Shown here: piece after piece, positions 1-8,157 of the stretch
Layout: every line of letters starts with the position of its first letter
How positions within the stretch are numbered: the stretch's first letter is position 1
Assembly: GCF_000763055.1 (NCBI RefSeq)
Contig: NZ_KN214136.1
Span: 301,036 to 365,035 of the forward strand
Direction: 5' to 3'
DNA from: Collinsella sp. 4_8_47FAA
GTDB lineage: Bacteria > Actinomycetota > Coriobacteriia > Coriobacteriales > Coriobacteriaceae
DNA length: 64,000 nt
The notes under the pieces: generated by a model
Seen by the model: the letters and a program-made list of their open reading frames with translations, nothing else
The model's database searches: none
Told to the model about the DNA's origin: nothing
Position numbers and translations under genes: made by a program

Positions 1-894
1 GGCACGGGTGCTGCGGGCAGCAAGGACGTGCCCGCGCACGAATCGGAAGTTTCCGTCGATGGCGGCGTGGGCGTGGGGCGCGTGACGTTGCCCGGGCTCG
101 AGCAGCCGGTGGGGGCGGCCGCCATCAACGCGACGCCGCGCGCGATGATTACTTCGGCGGTGCGTGAGGTGTGCGCCGCGCACGGCTTTTCTGGAAACAT
201 TGCTGTGACGATTTCGGTACCCGAGGGTGTTGCCCTTGCCGAAAAGACCTTCAACCCGCACCTGGGGATAGAGGACGGCATCTCCATCCTGGGAACGACG
301 GGCATCGTCGAGCCGCGCAGCCTCGCTGCCTTGCGCGACAGCATCGAGCTCGAGATCCGGCAGCATGCGGCTATGGGGCGGCGCGGAGTCGTGCTCACGC
401 CCGGCAACTACGGCGCGCAGTTCATCTCGGGGCATTTCCACCTAAACGGTGCGCCGGTGGTCTTCATCTCCAACTTTGTGGGCGATGCGATTGATTGCTG
501 CGTTCGCGAGGGATTTACCAATGTCCTTCTTGTGGGACACATCGGCAAGCTGGTGAAGGTCGCGGGCGGCATCATGGACACCCATTCGCGTACCGCCGAC
601 TGCCGCGCGGAGATTCTGGCCGCCCACGCGGCCTTGGCCGGCGCGGGCGCGAAGACCGTGTGCGAGATCATGTCGTCGGTCACGACCACGGCGGCGCTCG
701 AGGTAATCGAGGCCGCCGGCGTGGGGGACGCTGCGCGCGCCTCGCTCGCTGCGGCAATCGAGGACAGGTTGCGCCGCCGCGCGGCGGGCGCATGCGACAT
801 CGCCGCGGTCGTGTTCGACGCCGAGCGCCGCGAGCTTTTCCGCACGTCGGGCGCCGATGCGGTTATCGGGGAATTGGGGGCGACGTATGAGTAA
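1..894 (+). CDS. cbiD: Cobalt-precorrin-5B C1-methyltransferase CbiD (5' end outside window)
   Basis: Uses S-adenosylmethionine to methylate C1 of cobalt-precorrin-5B in the anaerobic branch of corrin-ring synthesis. The frame is open from the first base, so the start lies upstream. 297 residues are visible of a family usually around 360-380 long. A GTG at 28 is inside the gene and is not a credible start. Family-typical stretches are GTTGIVEPRS (around residue 100 of the visible part) and the Gly-rich LTPGNYGAQFISGHF segment. It ends Tyr-Glu-stop, and the stop overlaps the ATG of the cbiL remnant by 8 bases, as in a translationally coupled operon. Identification is firm; the N-terminal 60-80 residues cannot be judged. 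Confidence 0.93.
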   Translation, partial: GTGAAGSKDVPAHESEVSVDGGVGVGRVTLPGLEQPVGAAAINATPRAMITSAVREVCAAHGFSGNIAVTISVPEGVALAEKTFNPHLGIEDGISILGTTGIVEPRSLAALRDSIELEIRQHAAMGRRGVVLTPGNYGAQFISGHFHLNGAPVVFISNFVGDAIDCCVREGFTNVLLVGHIGKLVKVAGGIMDTHSRTADCRAEILAAHAALAGAGAKTVCEIMSSVTTTAALEVIEAAGVGDAARASLAAAIEDRLRRRAAGACDIAAVVFDAERRELFRTSGADAVIGELGATYE

Positions 895-1120
895 AGGCGT
901 GCTGTACGGGGTGCGCCGCGCAATCGGCTGGCCGGGGACGAAGGTGGTCATGAAGGCGCGCCGCTCGCTTGCGGACACGAAGCGCATCCTTCGCGAGGAG
1001 GGCGCCTTCGACGGTGCCGAGCTCGTAGAGGACTGTGGGCTTCCGGGCGAGCGCGTGTACCGCTCGCTCGACGATGTGCCCGATCGGGGCAGCTACTTCT
1101 CGACGATGGTGGTGCGCTAG
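887..1120 (+). pseudogene. cbiL: Internally deleted cbiL (precorrin-2/cobalt-factor II C20-methyltransferase remnant)
   Basis: A 77-codon frame whose first nine residues (MSKGVLYGV) match the start of CbiL/CobI proteins. Its remaining ~68 residues match the CbiL C-terminus: KVVMKARRSL, then VEDCGLPGERVYRSL, then the terminal Y-F-S-x-M-V-V. Full-length CbiL is about 230 residues, so some 150 residues of the catalytic methyltransferase fold are missing, including the glycine-rich substrate and SAM-binding loops. The junction is near base 915 and reading frame is kept. It lies between cbiD (8-base overlap) and cbiG (directly abutting), a normal position for cbiL. It could be a true in-frame deletion or an assembly collapse. 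A working C20-methyltransferase would have to be encoded elsewhere. Confidence 0.72.
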
Positions 1121-2254
1121 ATGAGGGTTTCCTGCATAGCGTTCACTGAGAGGGGGTATGTGTTGGCGGAGCGCACCGCACGCGCGCTTTCCGATTGCGC
1201 GCAGACAGGTGAAGATGACCCTGGCTGGGACGTTTCCGTTTCGCGCGGGTTCGGCGAGGGGAAGGCCGACCTGCGCGCATGGACGGCGCTCGCGTGGGAA
1301 GCGTCGGACGCGCTTCTGTTCGTGGGCGCGGCGGGCATCGCCGTGCGGGCGATCGCGCCGCATGTCGCCTCGAAGGCAACCGATTCCGCGGTTGTGGTGA
1401 TTGACGAGGCGGGGCGCTTTGCCGTCCCGCTTTTGTCGGGGCATTTGGGCGGTGCGAACGAGCTTGCGCAAACTGTGGCACGCGCGGCAGGGGCCATCCC
1501 CGTCATCACCACGGCGACCGACGTCCGCGGCGTGTGGGCGGTGGATACGTGGGCGCGCTGTGCGGGGCTCGCCGTTTCGAATCCCGAGGCCATCAGGCGA
1601 GTGTCGGCGCGGCTGCTTTCGGGCGGGCGCGTGGCGCTCTATTCCGACATGCCGATTTCGGGACATCCACCTGAGGGGGTTGACATTGCGTCCGACCGCG
1701 CTCGGGCCGATATCGTCGTGTCGCCGTTCGCTGGCGCGAATGCAGGTGCGTCCGTTCGCGCGTCGGAGACAACGGGCGAGGTCGTGCCCGCCGGCGAGAC
1801 GTGGAAGCCGGCGGGCGTGCGGGCGCAGGCGCCTGCGCCCGAGCCGCTTCGCCTTGTCGTGCCCTGCATCGTTGCGGGCATAGGGTGCCGTCGCGGTGCG
1901 TGCGCCGAAGCCATCGGGGAGGCGTTTCTTCTCGCGTGCGGGCAGGCGGGCATCTCGCCTTCGGCCGTGCGCGAGGCGGCGACGATCGACGTGAAGGCGC
2001 ACGAGGAGGGTCTGCTCGCCTTCTGCCGCGCGCGCAATATCCCGCTTGCGACGTATTCCGCAGAGGAGTTGTCGCAGGTCGAAGGCAGTGTTTCGCCATC
2101 TGATTTCGTGCGTGCGACGGTGGGGGTCGACAACGTGTGCGAGCGCGCGGCGCTCGCGGACGGGGGCAAACTTATCTTCCCGAAGCTCGCTCACGGCGGC
2201 GTGACCGTCGCGTTTTCCAAGGTAACTATCGAACTTTCGTTTAAGGAGCGGTGA
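1121..2254 (+). CDS. cbiG: Cobalt-precorrin-5A hydrolase CbiG
   Basis: Opens the delta-lactone of cobalt-precorrin-5A and releases acetaldehyde during ring contraction. The protein is 377 residues. The N-terminal and middle regions (about 1-210) hold the conserved PLLSGHLGGANELA and ITTATDVRGVWAVD stretches. An Ala/Pro/Gly linker (about 215-245) leads to the C-terminal domain, which begins near CIVAGIGCRRGA. The ATG directly follows the stop of the cbiL remnant. The gene ends in TGATG, sharing one base with the cbiH start. The order cbiD-cbiL-cbiG-cbiH is what the anaerobic pathway predicts. Confidence 0.92.
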   Translation: MRVSCIAFTERGYVLAERTARALSDCAQTGEDDPGWDVSVSRGFGEGKADLRAWTALAWEASDALLFVGAAGIAVRAIAPHVASKATDSAVVVIDEAGRFAVPLLSGHLGGANELAQTVARAAGAIPVITTATDVRGVWAVDTWARCAGLAVSNPEAIRRVSARLLSGGRVALYSDMPISGHPPEGVDIASDRARADIVVSPFAGANAGASVRASETTGEVVPAGETWKPAGVRAQAPAPEPLRLVVPCIVAGIGCRRGACAEAIGEAFLLACGQAGISPSAVREAATIDVKAHEEGLLAFCRARNIPLATYSAEELSQVEGSVSPSDFVRATVGVDNVCERAALADGGKLIFPKLAHGGVTVAFSKVTIELSFKER

Positions 2255-2997
2255 TGGGAAAGCTCTTCGTGGTGGGAATCGGCCCGGGCGGCCCCGACGG
2301 CATGACGATTGCGGCCCGGCGCGCGCTCGAGGCGGCCGACATCGTTGTGGGGTACACGAAATACGTGGAGCTCGCGCTCGCCGCCGTGCCCGACGCGGCG
2401 CATCTCGCGACGCCGATGATGCACGAGGTCGAACGATGCCGCCTGGCGCTTTCGCGCGCGCAGAGCGGAGAAGCCGTGGCGCTCGTGTGCAGCGGTGACG
2501 CGGGCGTGTACGGCATGGCGAGCCCCGTGCTGGAGCTTGCGGAGGACTACCCCGATGTAGACGTGGAAGTTATCGCCGGGGCCACCGCGGCTCAGAGCGG
2601 GTCGGCGGTGCTCGGCGCCCCGCTTGCCCACGACTTCGCGGTCGTGTCGCTCTCCGACCTGCTCACGCCATGGGAGGTCATCGAGCGCAGGCTCGCCGCC
2701 GTGGCGAGCGCCGACTTCTGCATCTGTTTGTACAACCCGCGCAGCAGAAAGCGCGCCGACAGGCTCTCACGCGCGGCGAAGATTATGCTCGAATGGAAGG
2801 CCCCCGACACGCTCTGCGGCTGGGTACGCAACATCGGGCGCGAGGGGCAGCAGTCGGGCATGTGTAGGCTCTCTGAGCTGGGGGAGATCGACGCCGACAT
2901 GTTCACCACCGTGTTCGTCGGCAACGCGAACACGAAGCTCGTAGGCGGCCGTATGGTCACGCCGCGCGGGTATCGGGAGATTCCATGCGAAAGGTAA
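2254..2997 (+). CDS. cbiH: Cobalt-precorrin-3B C17-methyltransferase CbiH (CobJ family)
   Basis: SAM-dependent methylation at C17 with ring contraction of the cobalt-corrinoid. The 247-residue protein has the tetrapyrrole methylase fold. It opens FVVGIGPGGPDGMT (substrate/SAM loop) and contains VCSGDAGVYGMASP and the VEVIAGATA segment typical of CbiH/CobJ. An in-frame GTG lies at 2251, but the AAGGAG at 2243-2248 is better spaced from the ATG at 2254, which also overlaps the cbiG stop (TGATG). The end overlaps cbiET by 13 bases. Confident. Confidence 0.93.
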   Translation: MGKLFVVGIGPGGPDGMTIAARRALEAADIVVGYTKYVELALAAVPDAAHLATPMMHEVERCRLALSRAQSGEAVALVCSGDAGVYGMASPVLELAEDYPDVDVEVIAGATAAQSGSAVLGAPLAHDFAVVSLSDLLTPWEVIERRLAAVASADFCICLYNPRSRKRADRLSRAAKIMLEWKAPDTLCGWVRNIGREGQQSGMCRLSELGEIDADMFTTVFVGNANTKLVGGRMVTPRGYREIPCER

Positions 2998-4334
2998 CGA
3001 TCATCGGGGCGGGGCCCGGAAACCCCGACTTGCTCTCGCGCGCGGCGCTCGACGCGATCGACATCGCCGACGTGGTCATCGGCGCTCATCGCGCGCTTGC
3101 CGGCATCGACGTGCCGCCCGACGTGGTGAGATGCGAGCTCGTGAAGACGGCGGACATCGTCGCCGCGCTCACCGATGCGGCGTCGTGGCAGCGCGCCGTG
3201 GTCGTGATGACGGGCGATGTGGGGCTGTTCAGCGGCGCGCGCCGCCTGGTGGAGGCGCTCTCCGGCAACGCGCGGGTGGACGTGCGCGTCATTCCCGGCA
3301 TAAGCTCAGCGTCGTATCTCGCCGCGCGCCTCGCGCGTCCATGGCAGGATTGGCGCTTTGCGAGCGCTCACGGCGTGGCGTGCGACATCGTGGCCGAGGC
3401 CGAGCGCGCAGGTGAGCTCTTCCTCGTCACGTCGGGCGGGGAAGACCCCTCGCGGCTTTCCGGCGAGCTTGTGCAGGCGGGCTTCGGGGACGCGCGCGTG
3501 ACGGTGGCCGAGCGCCTGTCGTACCTCGACGAGCGCATCACCTGTGCGACCGCAAGTGAAATCGCAGGTCAGACGTTCGACGACTTGAACGTGATGCTTA
3601 TCGATTTCGCAGGCGGCGCCGGGTCGCCTGCGGGCTCTAGCGCAGCCTCCGAGGCGCCGGCCGGCGCGTCTGCGCCCGCGGCGACTTCTTCCGTGGTGGA
3701 CTCTGCGGGCGCATCCCGCGACGCGAGCTCCCGCTGGCCGTACGCTTCCTCGGGCATTCCCGACGAGCTCTTCATCCGCGGTGACGTTCCCATGACCAAG
3801 CAGGAGGTGCGAGCCGTCGCGCTCGCGAAGCTGCGCCTTACCGCGACCGACACCGTGTGGGACGTCGGCGCCGGCACGGGGAGCGTGTCGATCGAGGCGG
3901 CGCTCGTCGCGCGAGCGGGGTCGGTATGGGCGGTCGAGCGCAACGCGGCCGGCGTGCGGCTCATCCGAGAGAACGCGGATGCATTCGGGTGCGGCAACGT
4001 GTATGCGGTCCCCGGCGTCGCTCCCGAAGCGCTCGCGAAACTGCCCGTCCCCGACGCCGTGTTCGTCGGCGGGAGCGCGGGCGAGCTTCCCTCCATCGTG
4101 GAGGCGGCGCTCGAGAAGAATTCGCAGGTTCGCCTGTGTGTGCCATGCGTCACCATTGAGACACTCACCGAGGCGTGCGCGCTCCTCTCGGGTTCGCGCT
4201 TTAAGGGGTTCGAGGCGTGCCAGTTGTCGGCCGCCCGCGCCGAGGCTGTAGGCTCGCATCATCTTATGAAGGCGCAAAACCCCGTGTTCCTCGTCAGCGC
4301 GCGTGGTGCAGGTGGGGAAGGCGGTGCCCGGTGA
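2985..4334 (+). CDS. cbiET: CbiE-CbiT fusion (CobL type): C5/C15 methyltransferase and C12 decarboxylase
   Basis: Bifunctional enzyme that methylates C5 and C15 of the precorrin-7/8 intermediates and decarboxylates the C12 acetate. Residues 1-205 are a CbiE tetrapyrrole methylase (IIGAGPGNPDLLS at the N-terminus; VMTGDVGLFSGARR). A 45-residue Ala/Ser/Gly-rich linker follows. From about residue 255 comes CbiT, with the entry motif GIPDELFIRG and a Rossmann SAM motif WDVGAGTGSVSIE. Many organisms carry two genes; the fused CobL order E-T is common. The start overlaps cbiH by 13 bases and the end shares GTGA with cbiA. The low-complexity linker is long but otherwise unremarkable. Confidence 0.93.
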   Translation: MRKVTIIGAGPGNPDLLSRAALDAIDIADVVIGAHRALAGIDVPPDVVRCELVKTADIVAALTDAASWQRAVVVMTGDVGLFSGARRLVEALSGNARVDVRVIPGISSASYLAARLARPWQDWRFASAHGVACDIVAEAERAGELFLVTSGGEDPSRLSGELVQAGFGDARVTVAERLSYLDERITCATASEIAGQTFDDLNVMLIDFAGGAGSPAGSSAASEAPAGASAPAATSSVVDSAGASRDASSRWPYASSGIPDELFIRGDVPMTKQEVRAVALAKLRLTATDTVWDVGAGTGSVSIEAALVARAGSVWAVERNAAGVRLIRENADAFGCGNVYAVPGVAPEALAKLPVPDAVFVGGSAGELPSIVEAALEKNSQVRLCVPCVTIETLTEACALLSGSRFKGFEACQLSAARAEAVGSHHLMKAQNPVFLVSARGAGGEGGAR

Positions 4335-5713
4335 GCACGTCCATCCCGCGCTTCATGGTCGCTGCGCCCTCGAGCGGGAGCGGCAAGACAGTCGTTACGT
4401 GTGCGCTCCTGCGCGCGCTCGCGCGCCGCGGCCTCGCATGCGCGGCCTTCAAATGCGGCCCCGACTATATTGATCCGCTCTTTCATCGCCGCGTCGTGGG
4501 CGCGCGCTCGGGGAACTTAGACGGCTTCTTCACCGACGCCCCGACGCTGCGCGCCCTGCTCGCACGCGGCGCCGCGGGCGCGGATGTCGCGGTTCTCGAG
4601 GGGGTTATGGGCTTCTACGACGGCGTGGCGCCCGGCGTGGCCGACGCGAGCAGCTACCAGGTTGCGCGCGACACGGAAACGCCGGTCGTTTTAGTGGTGA
4701 ACGGGCGCGGGGCGTCTTTATCGCTCGCCGCCGTAATCCGCGGCATCGCCGAGTTCCTGCCTTGTGCGAACGTGCGCGGCGTCGTGCTGAACAAGACGAG
4801 CGCCGCTGCCTGCGCCTACGCGAAGCCTGCGATCGAGAAGCACACGGGCGTCGCGGTTTTGGGTAATATCCCCGCCGACGAGGCGTTCTCGCTCGAAAGC
4901 CGGCATCTGGGGCTTGTGACCGCCGACGAGGTCGAGCAGCTCTCCGCGCGCATCGACAAGATGGCCGAGCTGGTGGAAAAGAGCGTCGACGTCGACCGCT
5001 TGCTCGAAATAGCGGCGACGGCACCCGATATCCGCGAGGATCCTTACCGGTTGGAGCCGATCGCGGGAGCGCGGCCCATCGTCGCCGTCGCGCGTGACGA
5101 GGCGTTCTCGTTCTACTACGAGGAGAACCTGCGCGCGCTCGAGGACCTGGGTTGCGAGCTGGCCTTTTTCAGCCCCCTGTGTGATAGCGAGTTGCCCCGG
5201 GGGACAAGCGCCCTCTATCTGGGGGGCGGCTACCCGGAGCTCCATGCGCGGCAGCTCTCCGAGAACGCGCCGATGCGCGAGGCGATGCGGCGCGCGGTTG
5301 AATCCGGCATGCCGACGGTCGCCGAATGCGGTGGGTCTCTGTATCTGCAGCGCGAAATCGCCGATAGCGAGGGGCGGCGCTGGCCTGTTGCGGGCGCCCT
5401 TGAGGGCGCAAGCGAGAACGGGGGAAGGCTGTCCTATTTCGGGTACGTGGAGCTCACTTCTCAACGCGACGGGCTCTACGGGCCGCGCGGCACACGCATC
5501 CGCGCGCACGAGTTCCACTACTGGCAGTCCACCTGCCCGGGCGGCGACTTCTGGGCGCAGAAGCCCCGGCGCGACAAGGGCTGGCCGTGCATGACGACCA
5601 CCCCGTCCCTGGTTGCGGGCTTCCCGCATGTGTACTATCCTGCGAACCCCGACGTTGTGCGCGCGTTTGCATCTGCCGCAGCGTCGTTCGCAGAGAGGAG
5701 ACGGCATGGCTGA
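4331..5713 (+). CDS. cbiA: Cobyrinate a,c-diamide synthase CbiA
   Basis: ATP- and glutamine-dependent amidation of the a and c acetate side chains of cobyrinate. With the GTG start that overlaps the cbiET stop (GTGA) the protein is 460 residues, normal for the family. The N-terminal dethiobiotin-synthetase-like ATPase has P-loop APSSGSGKTVVT and then AFKCGPDYIDP, a CbiA signature. The C-terminal class I glutaminase has the nucleophile Cys in VAECGGSLYLQ and the catalytic His in HEFHYWQS. Upstream in-frame ATGs would extend it into cbiET without reason. It overlaps the cobT start by 8 bases. Confidence 0.93.
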   Translation: MSTSIPRFMVAAPSSGSGKTVVTCALLRALARRGLACAAFKCGPDYIDPLFHRRVVGARSGNLDGFFTDAPTLRALLARGAAGADVAVLEGVMGFYDGVAPGVADASSYQVARDTETPVVLVVNGRGASLSLAAVIRGIAEFLPCANVRGVVLNKTSAAACAYAKPAIEKHTGVAVLGNIPADEAFSLESRHLGLVTADEVEQLSARIDKMAELVEKSVDVDRLLEIAATAPDIREDPYRLEPIAGARPIVAVARDEAFSFYYEENLRALEDLGCELAFFSPLCDSELPRGTSALYLGGGYPELHARQLSENAPMREAMRRAVESGMPTVAECGGSLYLQREIADSEGRRWPVAGALEGASENGGRLSYFGYVELTSQRDGLYGPRGTRIRAHEFHYWQSTCPGGDFWAQKPRRDKGWPCMTTTPSLVAGFPHVYYPANPDVVRAFASAAASFAERRRHG

Positions 5714-6848
5714 AGCAACCGAAACCGCGCTTGCCTGCATCCGCGAGGAAGTCGAGCGCGCGTTCTCGTCGGCGCCGGGCGCCGTGCTCGAAGCCGCGCT
5801 CTCCCGGATCGCGCCCGCAGACGAGTGCGCCCGCGCCGCCGCGTACGCCGCGTGGGACTCCATCGCGCACCCCTTGGGGGGATTGGGCGACTTTGAAGAC
5901 GCCGTCGCGTGTATCGCCGCAGCTCAGGGGAGCGCCGAGGTGGCCGAGTTTCCCCGTGCGCTCGCGGTATTCTTCTCCGACAATGGGGTCGTTGCCGAAG
6001 GCGTGTCGCAAAGCGGACAAGACGTGACGCGAGCCGTCGCGCGCAACATGTGCGAGGGGGCCACGAGTGCCTGCCGCATGGCGGCGTTCGCGGGTGCCGA
6101 GGTCGTGCCCGTCGACGTGGGTATGGCCCGGGGCATAGAAGACGCGCGCATGGTGCTCGCGAACGTGCGGCGGGGGAGCGGTAATATCGCGCACGGTTCC
6201 GCTATGTCTCGCGATGGGGCCGTGCGCGCGATCGAAGTCGGAATCGCCGTCGCGTGCGGGCTTGCCCGCGCCGGCGTGCGCCTTCTCGCCGCGGGCGAGA
6301 TGGGCATCGGCAACACGACCACCTCGGCGGCGGTGGCCGCAGTGCTCCTCCGGGCGGACGCACGGAGCCTCGTCGGGCGCGGCGCGGGGCTCTCGGACGC
6401 CTCGTTCGCGCGCAAGCGCGACGTGGTCGAGCGCGCTATCGACGCGAACTCTCCCGATCCCGCCGACCCGATCGACGTGCTCTCGAAGGTGGGCGGCTTC
6501 GACATCGCGGCGATGTGCGGCTTCTACCTGGGGGCCGCGGCCTCGAAGGCGCCGGCGCTCCTCGACGGGGTCATATCCTGCACGGCGGCCCTGTGCGCGG
6601 CGCGCCTGTGCCCTAACGCCTTGGGCTACCTCGTGGGCACCCACGCATCAAGCGAACCCGCAAGCCAGGAGCTCCTTCGCGAGATCGGCATTAAGGCACC
6701 CCTCGACGCAGGCATGCACTTGGGCGAGGGCGCGGGCGCCATGGCGTATCTGCCCCTTCTGGATTCGGCGCTGCGCGTGTACCGGGATGGGAAGACGTTC
6801 ACGGCGACTGGCATGGCTGCTTACGAGCATTTCGAGGCCGGGAAATGA
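5706..6848 (+). CDS. cobT: Nicotinate-nucleotide:dimethylbenzimidazole phosphoribosyltransferase CobT
   Basis: Transfers ribose phosphate from nicotinate mononucleotide to the lower-ligand base (5,6-dimethylbenzimidazole or another base), giving alpha-ribazole phosphate for nucleotide-loop assembly. 380 residues. Conserved landmarks are FFSDNGVVAEGVSQS, the GEMGIGNTTTSAAV motif, and the C-terminal MHLGEGAGA carrying the catalytic Glu. The ATG at 5706 sits just downstream of GAGAGGAG (5694-5701) and gives the family's usual N-terminus. No lower-ligand synthesis gene (bluB or bza) is seen in the window, so the base may be imported or made elsewhere. Confidence 0.93.
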   Translation: MAEATETALACIREEVERAFSSAPGAVLEAALSRIAPADECARAAAYAAWDSIAHPLGGLGDFEDAVACIAAAQGSAEVAEFPRALAVFFSDNGVVAEGVSQSGQDVTRAVARNMCEGATSACRMAAFAGAEVVPVDVGMARGIEDARMVLANVRRGSGNIAHGSAMSRDGAVRAIEVGIAVACGLARAGVRLLAAGEMGIGNTTTSAAVAAVLLRADARSLVGRGAGLSDASFARKRDVVERAIDANSPDPADPIDVLSKVGGFDIAAMCGFYLGAAASKAPALLDGVISCTAALCAARLCPNALGYLVGTHASSEPASQELLREIGIKAPLDAGMHLGEGAGAMAYLPLLDSALRVYRDGKTFTATGMAAYEHFEAGK

Positions 6849-7393
6849 CGGTGACGCTCGTCATCGGCGCCGCCGCGAGCGGCAAGAGCGCCTACGCCGA
6901 GTCCCTGTGCCTCGGGCACGATGGCCCTCGCGTGTACCTGGCAACGATGGAGCCCTTCGGGGAAGAGGGCGCCCGCCGCATCGCGCGCCATCGGGCGCTG
7001 CGCGAGGGCAAGGGGTTTTCCACCCTCGAGCGCACGCGTGACGTGGGCGCCGCAGTGTCCGGGCTTCCGCGCGGCTGCACGCTTCTTTTGGAGGACGTGG
7101 GCAACCTGGTTGCAAACGAGCTTTTCGCGGAAGGCGGCTTGTCCCCACGTGACCCCGACGCTGCGGCGCGCGAGGTGCTCGGAGGCATCGAACGGCTCGC
7201 TCAGGCCGCTGCGTATACGGTGGTGGTCACCGTCGACGTGTTCGCCGATGGGATGCGCTACGATGAGGGGACCGAGGCATGGAGGCGCGCGCTCGCGCGC
7301 GTGAACGCGGGCGTGGCGGCGCTGGCCGACCGCGCAGTCGAAGTGGTATGCGGGATTCCCGTGTGGATGAAAGGCGAAGGACCTACAAGGTGA
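6845..7393 (+). CDS. cobU: Adenosylcobinamide kinase/adenosylcobinamide-phosphate guanylyltransferase CobU
   Basis: Phosphorylates adenosylcobinamide and then activates it with GTP to form adenosylcobinamide-GDP. 182 residues, the usual length. Walker A is IGAAASGKSAYAE. RIARHRALR carries the His expected to be guanylylated, and LLLEDVGNLV is the Walker B-like strand. The C-terminal VVCGIPVWMKG resembles the usual end of the family. It overlaps cobT by ATGA and cobS by GTGA. A second, degenerate CobU-like domain lies at 8154, so this copy is likely the active one. Confidence 0.92.
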   Translation: MTVTLVIGAAASGKSAYAESLCLGHDGPRVYLATMEPFGEEGARRIARHRALREGKGFSTLERTRDVGAAVSGLPRGCTLLLEDVGNLVANELFAEGGLSPRDPDAAAREVLGGIERLAQAAAYTVVVTVDVFADGMRYDEGTEAWRRALARVNAGVAALADRAVEVVCGIPVWMKGEGPTR

Positions 7394-8157
7394 AGATAGC
7401 AGAGGCAATCGGCGCGGCGTTCGGAACGTTCTCGCGCATCCCCGTCCCGAAATCGGCCTGGACCGATTTCGGATCAACCCATGCGCTTGCCGCGTTTCCC
7501 CTGGTGGGCCTTGCGGAAGGCTTCCTCATGACGGCGTGGGGGCACGTGGCGAACCTGCTCGGCGTGCCCGCGACCATCGTCGCGGCTGTGCTCGTGGCGC
7601 TGCCTGTGGCGGTGACGGGAGGCATTCACCTAGACGGGCTCTGCGACACCTCCGATGCGCTTGCAAGTTGGACCCCGCGCGAGCGAAAGCTCGAGATCAT
7701 GCACGACCCGCGGGCAGGCGCCTTCGGGGTCATCGGTGTTGTCATGTACCTTATTCTGCAGTTTTCCCTGTTCACCGCGCTGCCGCTTACGGCGGGGGCG
7801 TTCCTCGCGCTTCTGTGCTCGCTCGTGTTCTCCCGCGCGCTTTCGGGGCTCGCCGTAGAATGCTGGCCTGCCGCGCGGGCGGACGGCATGGCCGCGGGAC
7901 TCTCGCCTGCTAAGAAGCGCGCGGCGATCGTCGTGCCGCTTTGCGCTTTCGCTGCGGCTTCGGCTGCAGGGATGGTCGCGTGCGCTCGGGCCGTCGGCGC
8001 CCTTATGGCGGTGGCGGGGCTTTTGGCGCTCGCGTGGTACCGTCATGTTGCCCTGTCCCGCTTCGGCGGGGTGACGGGGGATTTGGCCGGATGGTTTCTG
8101 CAATGGGCCGAGCTCGCGATGCTTGCCATGCTGGTGGCGGGGGGTATGCTCCTATGA
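7390..8157 (+). CDS. cobS: Adenosylcobinamide-GDP ribazoletransferase CobS
   Basis: Integral membrane enzyme joining adenosylcobinamide-GDP to alpha-ribazole (or its phosphate) to form cobalamin (or its 5'-phosphate). 255 residues from the GTG that overlaps the cobU stop. Conserved motifs are FGTFSRIPVP near the N-terminus, GGIHLDGLCDTSDAL (acidic metal-binding site) and MHDPRAGAFGVIG. Several hydrophobic segments follow, and the protein ends near AMLAMLVAGGMLL. Longer in-frame starts inside cobU are unlikely. It overlaps the next gene by ATGA. Confidence 0.93.
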   Translation: MKIAEAIGAAFGTFSRIPVPKSAWTDFGSTHALAAFPLVGLAEGFLMTAWGHVANLLGVPATIVAAVLVALPVAVTGGIHLDGLCDTSDALASWTPRERKLEIMHDPRAGAFGVIGVVMYLILQFSLFTALPLTAGAFLALLCSLVFSRALSGLAVECWPAARADGMAAGLSPAKKRAAIVVPLCAFAAASAAGMVACARAVGALMAVAGLLALAWYRHVALSRFGGVTGDLAGWFLQWAELAMLAMLVAGGMLL

